From the NCBI RefSeq assembly GCF_002234595.1, contig NZ_NMUL01000018.1, positions 1 to 64,000 of the forward strand: a stretch of DNA of 64,000 nucleotides, read 5' to 3'. Below are positions 7,640 through 16,314 of the stretch, piece by piece. Under the pieces are notes generated by a model, which was not told where the DNA came from, searched no databases, and saw nothing but the letters and a program-made list of their open reading frames with translations. Made by a program: the position numbers and the translations under genes. This stretch comes from Amycolatopsis vastitatis. Its GTDB lineage: Bacteria; Actinomycetota; Actinomycetes; Mycobacteriales; Pseudonocardiaceae. How positions within the stretch are numbered: position 1 is the first letter of the stretch; every line of letters begins with the position of its first letter.

Positions 7640-8874
7640 CAGGCGCCGATGGTCGGCGGAACAGGTTTCATGCCGTCGGGGAACCCGCCGAACAGCTCGT
7701 CGGGGTCGGGTTCCTGGAGGATGTCGAGCCGCTTGTGCTCTTTGTCCTCTTCTTTGTCGCCGCCGCGGCCGAGGGGTCCGCCCATGGCGCCGGCGCCGGG
7801 TTTCCCTGCGGCGCCGGCGGCGCCTGGCCGCGCCACGCCGGGTTCGCCGAACCGTCCGACGCCGCTGCGGCCGCCGGGTTCGCTTCCGAGGCCGCGTCCG
7901 CTGCCTGCGCCGCCGCGCCCGGGCTCACTGCCGCCGGTGCGTCCGGGCTCACTGCCGCGGGCGCCACCGGGCTCGCCGCCGGTGCCGGGTGTACCGAACC
8001 GGCCCGTCCCACCCGGGCCGTCGATCACCGGCACGCCGAGGCCGAGGCGGGTGTTGACGTCGCCCGAGCCGCCGTCCCGGCCGAAGCCGGGGTTGATCGG
8101 GCTGGGCCGGATGGTGCCGTCGCCGGGGCCGGTGTGCGCGACGGGAGTGAGGCCGGTGGTCCGGGTCGTGTCGTCCTGGCCGGTGCCGGGGCGTTGTTGA
8201 ACGGGCACGGTGGTGTTCGCGCTCGGGGTGTCGGTGCTCGGACGCTGCTGCTGCGCGGACACGTCGGTGCCGCGGTGCTCGACCTGCGTGGTGGTGCCCG
8301 TCCGGTGGTCGTCGCGCCCGGTTGAGGGGGTGACGGCAGCCGGCTTCTCGGCGTGTTCGATGTCGGCACCGCCGGCGGGGAGCGTCAGTTCGCCGTAGTC
8401 CTGAGGCAGACCGGCGGCATTCTCCCCGCTCTGGCCGGCGTAGGTGCCGTAGTGCTGGACGACTTCCTGAGCCTTGGCGTTCCACCCGGCGATCTGCTCG
8501 TCCTTGTCGGTGAACATCGGGAAGGTCCGGCTGAGGAAGTCCTCCTGCGGCTGGGGCCCGGGTCCGTCGCCGACCTTGTTCCGCAGGTCGGCGTAGTCGG
8601 CCCCTTGGGTCATGAGGGAGTTCTGAGCAGCGGCGAGGTGGACGGCACTGACCTCGGAGGCGGCGAGCAGAGGTCCGGCACCCGCCTGCGCCTGGGCGGC
8701 GGCATCGCCGGACCAGGCCTCGCTCATGGCGGCCTGGAGGCGAGTCATCATGTCCCGCGCCTCGACATGCTTGGCGGCCATTTGCTGGGCCAGCTCGCTG
8801 GAGGCGAAAAGACTGTCGGGTCCATCGCCGGACTTCAGGAAGTCGACGATCTGCTGGGCGGTGTACTCAGCCAT
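7639..8874 (-). CDS. PPE-like T7SS substrate with long low-complexity C-terminus
   Basis: 411 residues. The first ~165 residues are helical (starting MAEYTAQQIVDFLKSGDG; SEAWSGDAAAQ as the WxG-like turn; a later LPQDYGELTLP segment), as in PPE/PPE-like ESX substrates. The remaining ~240 residues are Gly/Pro/Arg/Thr-rich with many GRxG-type short repeats and no predicted fold. I place the start at the ATG overlapping the stop of the DUF3558 gene (TGATG), not further upstream inside it. The EspG gene follows with a similar overlap. The protein is probably exported or surface-exposed. Confidence 0.75.
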   Translation of the reverse strand: MAEYTAQQIVDFLKSGDGPDSLFASSELAQQMAAKHVEARDMMTRLQAAMSEAWSGDAAAQAQAGAGPLLAASEVSAVHLAAAQNSLMTQGADYADLRNKVGDGPGPQPQEDFLSRTFPMFTDKDEQIAGWNAKAQEVVQHYGTYAGQSGENAAGLPQDYGELTLPAGGADIEHAEKPAAVTPSTGRDDHRTGTTTQVEHRGTDVSAQQQRPSTDTPSANTTVPVQQRPGTGQDDTTRTTGLTPVAHTGPGDGTIRPSPINPGFGRDGGSGDVNTRLGLGVPVIDGPGGTGRFGTPGTGGEPGGARGSEPGRTGGSEPGRGGAGSGRGLGSEPGGRSGVGRFGEPGVARPGAAGAAGKPGAGAMGGPLGRGGDKEEDKEHKRLDILQEPDPDELFGGFPDGMKPVPPTIGA

Positions 8875-9461
8875 CAGGACCCTTTCATGGTGGAGACAGC
8901 CAGCTCCGCAGCCTTCTTCGCCACCGGACACGGATCTGCGTAGTCTTTCGCATCAGACGAGATCGTTACCTGAACGCTGTAGAGCAAGTCGTCTCGCACG
9001 CCCACTTCGGCAGAACATTTTCCCTGCGGTTTCGCGTTGTCCAAATCGACCAGAATCCCCGGATACCCGGAAATTACCACCGGTTGGAATAGTGGCAATT
9101 CACCTTGCTCGTGCTGCTTGTACAAATTGGCAAGACTGCTTCCAATGGTGAGCAACCGGGCACCCACGGTCAGACCGATTTCATCGTAGGCATTCCAGTC
9201 GCAACTGGGCCCGAGTTTGTCTTCCGGCATCGGCTTGGGCTCGGTGGTGATGCCCAGCTGGGACAACTGACCGACAGTGAGTGCCGAACAGGGATCCTTC
9301 TCGAACTTCGACGTGTCCAGTGGTCGCTCGACCCTCGGCACACCATCCGGCACCGACGAAGTACTCGCGCTCACCGCCGGAGACGGGGTCCCCGCGACTT
9401 CAGGGGAACAGCCCGCCAAAAGCGTGGTGATCCCGATCGCCAACAAGACACGCGCGTGCAT
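8874..9461 (-). CDS. DUF3558-type lipoprotein
   Basis: 195 residues. A short signal peptide ends in the lipobox LLAGC with Cys18 as the predicted lipidated residue. The mature part has the conserved DUF3558 pattern, including PCSALTVGQL, CDWNAYDE and a C-terminal DPCPVAKKAAELA. Proteins of this type are abundant, membrane-anchored, extracytoplasmic proteins in Pseudonocardiaceae, often next to T7SS substrate genes; their role is unknown. The ATG overlaps the stop of the preceding helical protein (TGATG); a TTG one codon earlier is less likely. Confidence 0.82.
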   Translation of the reverse strand: MHARVLLAIGITTLLAGCSPEVAGTPSPAVSASTSSVPDGVPRVERPLDTSKFEKDPCSALTVGQLSQLGITTEPKPMPEDKLGPSCDWNAYDEIGLTVGARLLTIGSSLANLYKQHEQGELPLFQPVVISGYPGILVDLDNAKPQGKCSAEVGVRDDLLYSVQVTISSDAKDYADPCPVAKKAAELAVSTMKGS

Positions 9462-9913
9462 CAAAGATCCGTCCCCATCACGTCGAACGTTGCTTTCGCC
9501 GACGCATCGCTGCCTTCATATCGTTGGATCATCTTCTCTAAAGACTTCACGTATCCGTCCGCATACGACCACTGATCCGCGACATTTCGGCGATAGAGTT
9601 CAGCATGAGTCAGAGCAGCGTTGTTGTGCATCGCGCTGGACTCGTCCGCTGCCGGCGCACGAACGTAGCGAAGGTCCGCACCCTGCCGGCGGAGCCAGTC
9701 CAGGGTGTCGCGGAGGTCCTTCCACTGGGGCAGGAGCGTCTGCATCTGCTCCACGTCCAGCTTGAACCCACCCAAGCCACCACCGGCGGCGGACTGGTTC
9801 AAGCGCTCCTGCAGTGCGTGCATCTCCGTCGCGTGGACGCCCTTGAACGAGGGGTCGTCGGCCGGTACTCGGTAGCCTGCCGAACCCGTCACACTTCGCG
9901 CGAAATCAGGCAT
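9461..9913 (-). CDS. Small helical protein heading the PPE/EspG operon
   Basis: 150 residues, predicted mainly helical and soluble, with amphipathic helices around KLDVEQMQTLLPQWKDLRDTLDWLRRQG and HAELYRRNVADQWSYADGY. No database-level family is recalled with certainty. Its size, helical hairpin character and position as first gene before a lipoprotein, PPE-like protein and EspG suggest a PE- or WXG100-like T7SS substrate. The start ATG has GGGAGGAAG five bases upstream; longer starts are disfavoured. It ends in TGATG overlap with the lipoprotein gene. Confidence 0.65.
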   Translation of the reverse strand: MPDFARSVTGSAGYRVPADDPSFKGVHATEMHALQERLNQSAAGGGLGGFKLDVEQMQTLLPQWKDLRDTLDWLRRQGADLRYVRAPAADESSAMHNNAALTHAELYRRNVADQWSYADGYVKSLEKMIQRYEGSDASAKATFDVMGTDL

Positions 9914-10131
9914 CGGAACTTCCTCCCCGAAGCTCTCGTGAGCGCCCGAACACACTCTGTCAGCAAATCACGCTATCAGACGACGGGGAGTGAGTCAGTC
10001 GTTCCACCCGGTTCAGCGCATCACCCGGACGGACGTCAGGATTCGGCCTCGGGCCTCCGGCGGCACCGCGCCGACCAGGAACACCAGCGCGTCGCCGCTG
10101 GCACCCAAGCCGAAGAAACGCTGTGGCCGGC

Positions 10132-11058
10132 CTACTTCGACGGCGCCGGGGCCGACGACGACGGCGCCGGGACCTTCGGGGCGTTGTAGGTGTCCATGTC
10201 GGTGATCTTCCACTTGTCGCCCTGGAGCTGGGCGTTCAGGTGGAGCTGGGCCGTGCCCGCCGTCGTCTTCTTCGTGTCCGTGCGGGTCGATGTCTGGTCG
10301 ACGAAGACCATCACCTTCGCCAGGTCGCCGTTGAGCATGATCACCGCCGCGCGCGTCACCTTGCACGTCACGATCATCTTCTGCGCCGGCGCGAGCCGCT
10401 TCACCTCGCCCATCAGCGAGTTGTACTTGTTCCGGACGTCGTCGTTGGCCAGCAGGTCGTTCGCCGCGTCCTCGGTCTTCTTGATGTTGTTGAAGTCGTA
10501 GGAGAACAGCGCCTCGGCCGCCTTCGACACGGCGTCCTTGACCTGCGCCGTCTTCGCGACGTCCAGCAGCGCGGTGTTGCTGGTCGCCGACGAGATCTTG
10601 ACCTCCTCGGTCCGGAACCAGAACGCCAGCCCGCCCAGGATCAGCGCCACGAGCACCAGCGCACCCGCCACGACGTACGGCTTCTGCGGACCCGCGGCGG
10701 GCCGCGACGGCTCGTCGGAAACCGGGACTTCGGAGACGTCGGTCGGCTTCGCGGTCCCCTCGTCGCGCTTCTTCCGCCGCGGCGCCGGGCGCTCCTCGGC
10801 CGCCTCGCCCGTGAGCGCGTCGACCTGCGGCTCCTCCTCCGTGCCGATGGCCGCGAACACCGCCGTGTCTTCGGCGGAGGAAACCGGCTCGGCCGGACGC
10901 GGAGCCGGGCGCGGGCGCGGCTTTCGCTCGACGGGCGGCACCGCGGGCAGCTGCCCGGTCCGCTCGGCGGCGGACTCGTCCACCGAGGGCTTGCGCAGAC
11001 CGGCCACCCGGGGGCGGCGCGACGGCGAAGAGCTGGGCTGGCGGCGGGAGGGGGGCAC
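10132..11058 (-). CDS. Mce-associated membrane protein, second copy
   Basis: 308 residues. A long charged, proline-rich cytoplasmic N-terminus (~1-125) precedes one transmembrane helix (~130-148, VAGALVLVALILGGLAFW). The extracytoplasmic domain that follows has the SNTF2-like fold expected of Mce-associated (Mas/Mam) proteins and ends in KWKITDMDTYNAP. These proteins are thought to stabilise Mce complexes (as for OmamA and Mam proteins in mycobacteria). The start is GTG with AAGGAG six bases upstream. It is the last gene of the mce operon, 21 bp after the other Mce-associated gene. Confidence 0.85.
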   Translation of the reverse strand: MPPSRRQPSSSPSRRPRVAGLRKPSVDESAAERTGQLPAVPPVERKPRPRPAPRPAEPVSSAEDTAVFAAIGTEEEPQVDALTGEAAEERPAPRRKKRDEGTAKPTDVSEVPVSDEPSRPAAGPQKPYVVAGALVLVALILGGLAFWFRTEEVKISSATSNTALLDVAKTAQVKDAVSKAAEALFSYDFNNIKKTEDAANDLLANDDVRNKYNSLMGEVKRLAPAQKMIVTCKVTRAAVIMLNGDLAKVMVFVDQTSTRTDTKKTTAGTAQLHLNAQLQGDKWKITDMDTYNAPKVPAPSSSAPAPSK

Positions 11059-11079
11059 TACAAGCTCCTTCTGGGGACG

Positions 11080-11673
11080 CTACTGGCCGGCCGCGACGAG
11101 CGGGACACTGTCGATGCCGGACAGCTTCCACTCGCCGCCCACGCGGGTCATCGACACCTCGAGGCGCAGCGGCTTCGCGCTGCTCTTGTCGCCCTGGGTG
11201 ACGGTCGTGGCGATGGCGGCGAGGAAGCTGGCCTTGCCTTCGTGGTCGTCCAGCTCCTCGACGGCGATGTCCTGGACGTCCGTGGTGACCTTCGTCTTGG
11301 CGTCGGAGAGCGCCTTGCGGAACGTCGGCGCCGACTGGTCGATCTGCTGGCCCATCTTGTCGTCCGACACGGCCTTCTGCCGGGCGAAGAAGCCGTCGAG
11401 GTCGGTGTAGTCGACCTCGGTGTACGCCTTGAGCGCGTTGGTGCCCGCCTTGACGACGGCCTCGCGCGAAGCCGCCAGGTCGGCGTTGTCGTCGGACGCG
11501 GCCGCCCACCACATGATCCCGAAGATCGCCGCCGCGATCAGCGCGGCCAGCGCCAGCGCCGCGGCACCGAGCACGAGAATCCGCGAGGACGACGCCCTCG
11601 ACGGCGTCTCGGAGACCTCGGCCGGCTCCTCGGCCTCCTGCACCGCCGTGGCGGCCGGCTCGTCCGAACTCAT
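11080..11673 (-). CDS. Mce-associated membrane protein, first copy
   Basis: 197 residues: an acidic cytoplasmic N-terminus (~1-28), a transmembrane helix (~31-56, rich in Ala/Leu/Ile ending in MWWAAA), then an extracytoplasmic domain with EVDYTDLDGFFARQ and WKLSGIDSVPL, typical of Mce-associated proteins. It lies 36 bp after mceF and is co-directional with the operon. The start ATG has GGAG four bases upstream. It is probably a structural accessory of the Mce importer, paralogous to the following gene. Confidence 0.85.
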   Translation of the reverse strand: MSSDEPAATAVQEAEEPAEVSETPSRASSSRILVLGAAALALAALIAAAIFGIMWWAAASDDNADLAASREAVVKAGTNALKAYTEVDYTDLDGFFARQKAVSDDKMGQQIDQSAPTFRKALSDAKTKVTTDVQDIAVEELDDHEGKASFLAAIATTVTQGDKSSAKPLRLEVSMTRVGGEWKLSGIDSVPLVAAGQ

Positions 11674-11709
11674 AGCACTCCAGGGTAGGTAACGGTCATC
11701 AAATCCACG

Positions 11710-12975
11710 TCAGGTCAGGCCGAGCAGCGAACCCAGGCTGTTCAGGCTGACGCCGGGGCTGCCGACGATGCCCGGCACACCCCGGGTGTTCCGCTCCTCG
11801 GCCAGCTCCTCCGCCGGACGGTTCGCGTTGGCCGAGACGTCCGCGTCGGACGGCGCGACCGGCACCCCGCCGTACGGCGCGTTCTGCGCACCGCGGACGT
11901 TGATCGGGCTGCCCTTCGGTTCGGCACAGTACGCCTTGTCGTCCGCGGGCCGCGGAGTGAGGTTGTTGCCCGTGCGGTACTGCGAGTACGGCATGTAGCC
12001 CTTGGTGCAGGACGGCGGGTTGAACAGGTTGAGCACCAGCCCGAGGTGCGCGGTGCCGTCGCCGGGGGCGACGCTGCTCGCGGCGCCGGCCAGCGCCGGA
12101 TACGTGACCAGCCCCTGCTCGATGCCGTCGAGCCGGGTCACGGTCAGGTTGGCCGTGGTGAGCAGGTTCGCCGTCAGCGCGCCCAGCCCCGGTCCCGACT
12201 CCCGCAGGACCTGGCTGATCTGCGACGCCACCTGCGGCGTGATACCGATCAGCTTGCGCAGGTCGCCGTCGGAGTTCTTCAGCGTGCCGGTGAGCTCGTT
12301 GAGGCTCTTGCTGAACGACGCGAAGTTCGCCGCCTCGGCGTTCTGCGTGTCGAGCACCTGGCCGCCGGCGTCGAGGAGCTGGATCGTCTGCGGCAGGTAC
12401 TGCTGCGCGGTCGTGGTGAAGCTGCGCGCGGTGTCGAGCAGCTTCTGCAGGTCGCCGCCGGTGCCGCGGAACGCGTCGTAGGACTCGTCGACGACCGTGC
12501 GCAGCGAGTCGACCGGGACCGACGCCGCGAGCGAGTCGAGGTCGCCGATCAGCCGGTCGGTGCTGACCGGGGTGGTCGTCTTCGACGCCGGGATGACCGA
12601 GCCGGCCTGCAGGTACGGGCCCTTGTCGGCCTTGGGCTTGAGGTCGACGTACTGCTCGCCGACCGCCGACCGGTTGGCGACGACGGCGTCGAGGTCCGCG
12701 GGCACCTGCGGCGCCGACGGGTCGATGTTCAGGTCGGCTTCGAGCCCGCTCTGGGTCAGCCGCATTTCGCCGACCCGGCCGATGTTGTAGCCGCGGTAGG
12801 TGACTTCGGCGTTGGTGAAGATCCCGCCCGACTCGTTGAGCTGGAGCTTCACCGTGTAGCCGTCGTTGCCGAACACGCTGCCGAGCCCGGCGAACCGGAT
12901 CAGCGCGTACACGATCGCGACGACCGAAATGACCGCGAAGGCGACCAGCTGGAGTTTCGTCCTGCGCAGCAACAT
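11710..12975 (-). CDS. mceF: MceF-type MCE-domain protein
   Basis: 421 residues. An N-terminal transmembrane helix (~10-30) leads to an MCE domain (~38-115) with YRGYNIGRV and GEQYVDLKPK. A long helical region follows (~150-290; needle/tunnel-forming in Mce complexes), then a Pro/Asn-rich tail. It is one of six non-identical subunits that build a periplasm-spanning hexameric lipid tunnel. The ATG lies inside the end of mceE (TGATG). The order after mceE identifies it as the F position. Confidence 0.92.
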   Translation of the reverse strand: MLLRRTKLQLVAFAVISVVAIVYALIRFAGLGSVFGNDGYTVKLQLNESGGIFTNAEVTYRGYNIGRVGEMRLTQSGLEADLNIDPSAPQVPADLDAVVANRSAVGEQYVDLKPKADKGPYLQAGSVIPASKTTTPVSTDRLIGDLDSLAASVPVDSLRTVVDESYDAFRGTGGDLQKLLDTARSFTTTAQQYLPQTIQLLDAGGQVLDTQNAEAANFASFSKSLNELTGTLKNSDGDLRKLIGITPQVASQISQVLRESGPGLGALTANLLTTANLTVTRLDGIEQGLVTYPALAGAASSVAPGDGTAHLGLVLNLFNPPSCTKGYMPYSQYRTGNNLTPRPADDKAYCAEPKGSPINVRGAQNAPYGGVPVAPSDADVSANANRPAEELAEERNTRGVPGIVGSPGVSLNSLGSLLGLT

Positions 12976-14150
12976 CAGCTGCCACCTCCCAGGAGCCCGA
13001 AGAGGTTGCCGAGGCCCGGCTGCGACGACCCGGACTGCTGACCGGCGCCCGGGATCGGCAGCGGCGGCGGCTGGTTGGCCGGCGTGCCTGCGACCCCGCC
13101 GGTCAGGCCCGCCAGCGGCAGCTGCCCGTTGAGGGCGTTCTGCCTGCTGTTGCCCAGGTTCTCGACGATCGTCTTCAGGTTCAGGTCCACCTTCGCGAAC
13201 AGGTTGAAGTAGTCGCCCTTGACGTCGTTGACGGCCTGGTCGCTGAACGGGAACGTCAGCAGGATCTGCAGGGCCTTCGGCAGGTCGTTGCCCGCCTCGC
13301 CGAGCTTCTGCAACGTCGGGGTCAGCGCCTTCAGGTCGGCGACGAGGTCCTTCTGCGACTTGTTGACCGTGTCGGTGGCGACGCCGGAGAGGTTGTCGAG
13401 CGCCTGCAGCATGGTGACGAGCTGGCCGCGCTGCTGCTCCAGCACGCCGAGCCCGGGACCGAGGTTGTCGACCGCGCCGACCAGCTTGTCCTTCTGGTCG
13501 TTCAGGGTCGAGGACAGCCGGTTCAGCCCGTCGATGGCCCGGGTGATGTTCTTCGACTGCCTGTCCAGGTTCGTGACGAGCTGGTTCGCGTTGTCCAGCA
13601 AGGCCTTGATGTCCGGCTCGCGGCCGGACGTGGCCTTGTTGAGTTCCTTGGTGATGGTGTTGAGCTGGTCGATCCCGCCGCCGTTGAGCAGCAGCGACAG
13701 CGCGCCGAGCAGCTCTTCGATCTCGACGCTGCGGTTCGTGCGGGCCAGCGGGATGGTCGCGTTGTCGGCGAGCTTGCCCTGGGCCTGGTCGTCGCCGGGC
13801 GAAGCCAGCTCGACGTACTTCTCCCCCAGCAGGCTGGACTGCTTGACGTTGGCGATCGCGTTGGCCGGCAGCTTGACTCCGCCGTTGACCTTCAGCGTCA
13901 CCAGCGCGTGCCAGCCGTCCTTGGTGAGCCCGACGTTCTCGACCCGGCCGACCGGCACCTCGTCGACCTTCACCCCGGCCTGCGGGGTCAGGTCGAGCAC
14001 GTCCCGGAACTCGACGTTCACCGTGTACGGGTGGTCGCCGAGGTCGGCACCCCCGGGCAGCGGCAGGTCGTAGATGCCGTTGAACGCGCACCCGGAGAGC
14101 GTCAACGCCGACACGGTGGCCAGCGCTCCGACGGACAGGAGCTTCTTCAC
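12975..14150 (-). CDS. mceE: MceE-type lipoprotein (Lpr class)
   Basis: 391 residues. The signal peptide ends in LTLSGC, giving lipidated Cys21; the E position is the lipoprotein of actinobacterial mce operons. The MCE domain (~40-118) includes VKVDEVPVGRVENVGLT and LLGEKYVELASPG. Helical repeats extend to ~330 and a Pro/Gly-rich tail ends the protein. It starts with GTG in a GTGA overlap with mceD and stops in a TGATG overlap with mceF. Confidence 0.94.
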   Translation of the reverse strand: MKKLLSVGALATVSALTLSGCAFNGIYDLPLPGGADLGDHPYTVNVEFRDVLDLTPQAGVKVDEVPVGRVENVGLTKDGWHALVTLKVNGGVKLPANAIANVKQSSLLGEKYVELASPGDDQAQGKLADNATIPLARTNRSVEIEELLGALSLLLNGGGIDQLNTITKELNKATSGREPDIKALLDNANQLVTNLDRQSKNITRAIDGLNRLSSTLNDQKDKLVGAVDNLGPGLGVLEQQRGQLVTMLQALDNLSGVATDTVNKSQKDLVADLKALTPTLQKLGEAGNDLPKALQILLTFPFSDQAVNDVKGDYFNLFAKVDLNLKTIVENLGNSRQNALNGQLPLAGLTGGVAGTPANQPPPLPIPGAGQQSGSSQPGLGNLFGLLGGGS

Positions 14151-15331
14151 TGGCCACCTCCGTAGAGCTGCCCGGCGACGGGCAGCGGGAGCGGCGGCAG
14201 CTGACCGGACTGCAGGGCCTGCACGGTCTGCGCCACGGACGGCAGCGGGATCACCTTGTCGACCACGCCGGCGATGCTCTCGCAGGCGTTGCCGAGCACG
14301 TCCGGGATGCTGTTGGTGCCGACCTGCTTGAGCAGCCGGCAGATCATCACCAGCGGCGGCTGGGTCAGCTCGTTCAGGTTCGGCCGGGCGTCGAGCGTGC
14401 CCGCCGAGCCGTTGTAGGTGTTGACCAGGTTGCTCAGGCCGACCGGGGCGACGTCGAGGATCTCGGCGAGCGAGCTGCGCTGGTCGACGAGGACCTTCGT
14501 GACACCGGCCAGTTTGTCCACATTGGACTTGAGCCGATCGTGGTTCTGGTCGATGAACGCCTGCACCGCGGTCAGCGTCGTGCCCAGCTGCTGCACGGTC
14601 GCGGCCAGGTTGTCCTTTTCGGACGCCAGGTAGCCGCTGACGTCGGCGAGCCTGCTTTCGAAGGTGCGGACCTGGTTGTCGGAGTCGGCCAGCGTCTGCG
14701 AGAACTTGCCGAGGTTCTCCACGGTGGAGAACAGGTCGTCCTTGTTGCCCGCCAGCGTCCCGGCCGCCTGGCCGAGCTTGGTGATCGTGTCGTGCAGGGC
14801 CTGGCCGTTGCCGTCGACGTTGGCCGCCGCGGTGTTCAGCAGGTTCGACAGCGACCCGGTCTTGTTGACGCCGTTCGGGCCGAGGGTCTCGCTGACCCGC
14901 GCCAGGCTGGCGGCCAGCTGGTCGACCTCAAGGGGCACCTCGGTGCGGTCGAGGCCGATGACCGCGCCGTCGGAGATCCGCGGGCCGCCGGTGTAGGCCG
15001 GGGCGAGCTGGACGTAGCGGTCCGACACCAGCGACGGCGCCACGATGAGCGCCTTCGCGTCGGCCGGGACGGCGACCTTGCGGTCGTACTCGAAGTCGAC
15101 CTTCACCTGGTTGCCCATCGGCGTGATCTTGGTGACCGTGCCCATGTCGACGCCGAGCATCCGCACGCTGTTGCCCTCGTACAGGCCGACAGCGCCGGCG
15201 AAGTACGCGGTCAGGTGGTTGCGGCCGGCGTCCTTGAGCGTCCACCAGATCCCGCCGGCGACGACGAGCGCGAGGACGATCGCGATGGTGAACCCCCGGG
15301 TGAGGGCTTGCCCGAAGCGGGTGTCACTCAT
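14147..15331 (-). CDS. mceD: MceD-type MCE-domain protein
   Basis: 394 residues. One N-terminal membrane helix (~14-33) leads to an MCE domain (~40-118, with VRMLGVDMGTVTKI and SDRYVQLAPAY), a coiled-coil/helical central part, and a C-terminus with two cysteines in MICRLLKQ and GNACESI. I chose the ATG in an ATGA overlap with the mceC stop. A longer in-frame start would lie within mceC and would place extra residues before the membrane helix. It is part of the Mce tunnel complex. Confidence 0.93.
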   Translation of the reverse strand: MSDTRFGQALTRGFTIAIVLALVVAGGIWWTLKDAGRNHLTAYFAGAVGLYEGNSVRMLGVDMGTVTKITPMGNQVKVDFEYDRKVAVPADAKALIVAPSLVSDRYVQLAPAYTGGPRISDGAVIGLDRTEVPLEVDQLAASLARVSETLGPNGVNKTGSLSNLLNTAAANVDGNGQALHDTITKLGQAAGTLAGNKDDLFSTVENLGKFSQTLADSDNQVRTFESRLADVSGYLASEKDNLAATVQQLGTTLTAVQAFIDQNHDRLKSNVDKLAGVTKVLVDQRSSLAEILDVAPVGLSNLVNTYNGSAGTLDARPNLNELTQPPLVMICRLLKQVGTNSIPDVLGNACESIAGVVDKVIPLPSVAQTVQALQSGQLPPLPLPVAGQLYGGGQ

Positions 15332-16314
15332 TTCGTGTAGCACCCCTCTTCGTTGATCGGGCCGAACGACGGCAGCAGCAGGCCGCAGATGTAGTTGTCG
15401 AACCACCGGCCGTTGCCGATGGTGTTGGTGAAGACCCGGATGAACGGGGCGAACTTCTTGATGCCCTCGGCCAGGGAGTCCTGGTTGCGCTGCAGCATCG
15501 ACGTCAGCTGGTCGAGCTGGGTCAGCACCGGGTCGAGCTGCTTCGAGTTGTCGTCGATCAGGCCCTGCAGCTGCGTAGCCAGCTCGCGAGAGCCGTTCAG
15601 CAACGCCGTGATGGCGTCCTCGCGCTTGGCCAGCTCCGCGAGCAGGTCGTTGCCGTCGTTCAGCAGCTTCTGCACCTCGGCGTCGCGGTCGACCAGGGTC
15701 TGCGACACCTCGCGGGTGTTGGCCAGCAGGTTCGACAGCTGCTGGTCGCGCGAGGCGATCGTGTCCGACAGCTTCGACAGCCCCGACAGCGCGCCCTTCA
15801 CGTCCTGCGGCGTGTTGGCGAAGGTCTGCGAGATGGTGTCGAAGCTCTGGGCCAGCTGCTTGGTGTCGATGTTGTCGACCGTCTGCGAGAGCCCGCGGAA
15901 CGCGTCGAGCACGTCGTAAGGGGCCATCGTGCGATCACGCGGGATCGCGGTGCCCGGGTTCAGCGCGCCCTGGCCCTGCGGGTCCAGCGACAGGTACTTC
16001 TGCCCGAGCAGCGTCTTGATCTTGATCGCGGCGTTGGTCCGGTCGCCCAGCCAGGCGTCCTTGACCTTGAACGACACCTTGACCGACGTGCCGTCGAGCT
16101 CGATGTCGCTGACCTTGCCGACCTTGACGCCGGCGATCCGGACGTCGTTGTCCTTCTGCAGCCCGGAAGCCTCGCTGAACTCGGCGCTGTAGGTGGTGCC
16201 GCCGCCGATCACCGGCAGGTCTTCGGAGTTGAGCGCGGCGATGAAACCGAGCGCCAGTACGACGATCCCGACCAGCGCGATCGGCACCGGGTTGCGGCTC
16301 TGGAACGACTTCAT
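15328..16314 (-). CDS. mceC: MceC-type MCE-domain protein
   Basis: 328 residues. A short cytoplasmic N-terminus precedes a membrane helix (~8-25) and an MCE domain (~32-110; VRIAGVKVGKVSDIEL, LLGQKYLSLDPQG). Helices (~130-290) and a C-terminal segment with two Cys (YICGLLLP, GCYTK) follow. The ATG overlaps the mceB stop (TCAT on the plus strand); a GTG nine bases earlier is possible but less consistent with the 4-bp overlap pattern of the operon. Confidence 0.92.
   Translation of the reverse strand: MKSFQSRNPVPIALVGIVVLALGFIAALNSEDLPVIGGGTTYSAEFSEASGLQKDNDVRIAGVKVGKVSDIELDGTSVKVSFKVKDAWLGDRTNAAIKIKTLLGQKYLSLDPQGQGALNPGTAIPRDRTMAPYDVLDAFRGLSQTVDNIDTKQLAQSFDTISQTFANTPQDVKGALSGLSKLSDTIASRDQQLSNLLANTREVSQTLVDRDAEVQKLLNDGNDLLAELAKREDAITALLNGSRELATQLQGLIDDNSKQLDPVLTQLDQLTSMLQRNQDSLAEGIKKFAPFIRVFTNTIGNGRWFDNYICGLLLPSFGPINEEGCYTK

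Noticed and set aside
10009..10131. Short minus-strand coding-like segment (FFGLGASGDALVFLVGAV) after the mce operon
   Set aside because: No start codon with a ribosome site; it only continues an overlapping frame through the accessory gene. It could be a remnant but support is too thin.
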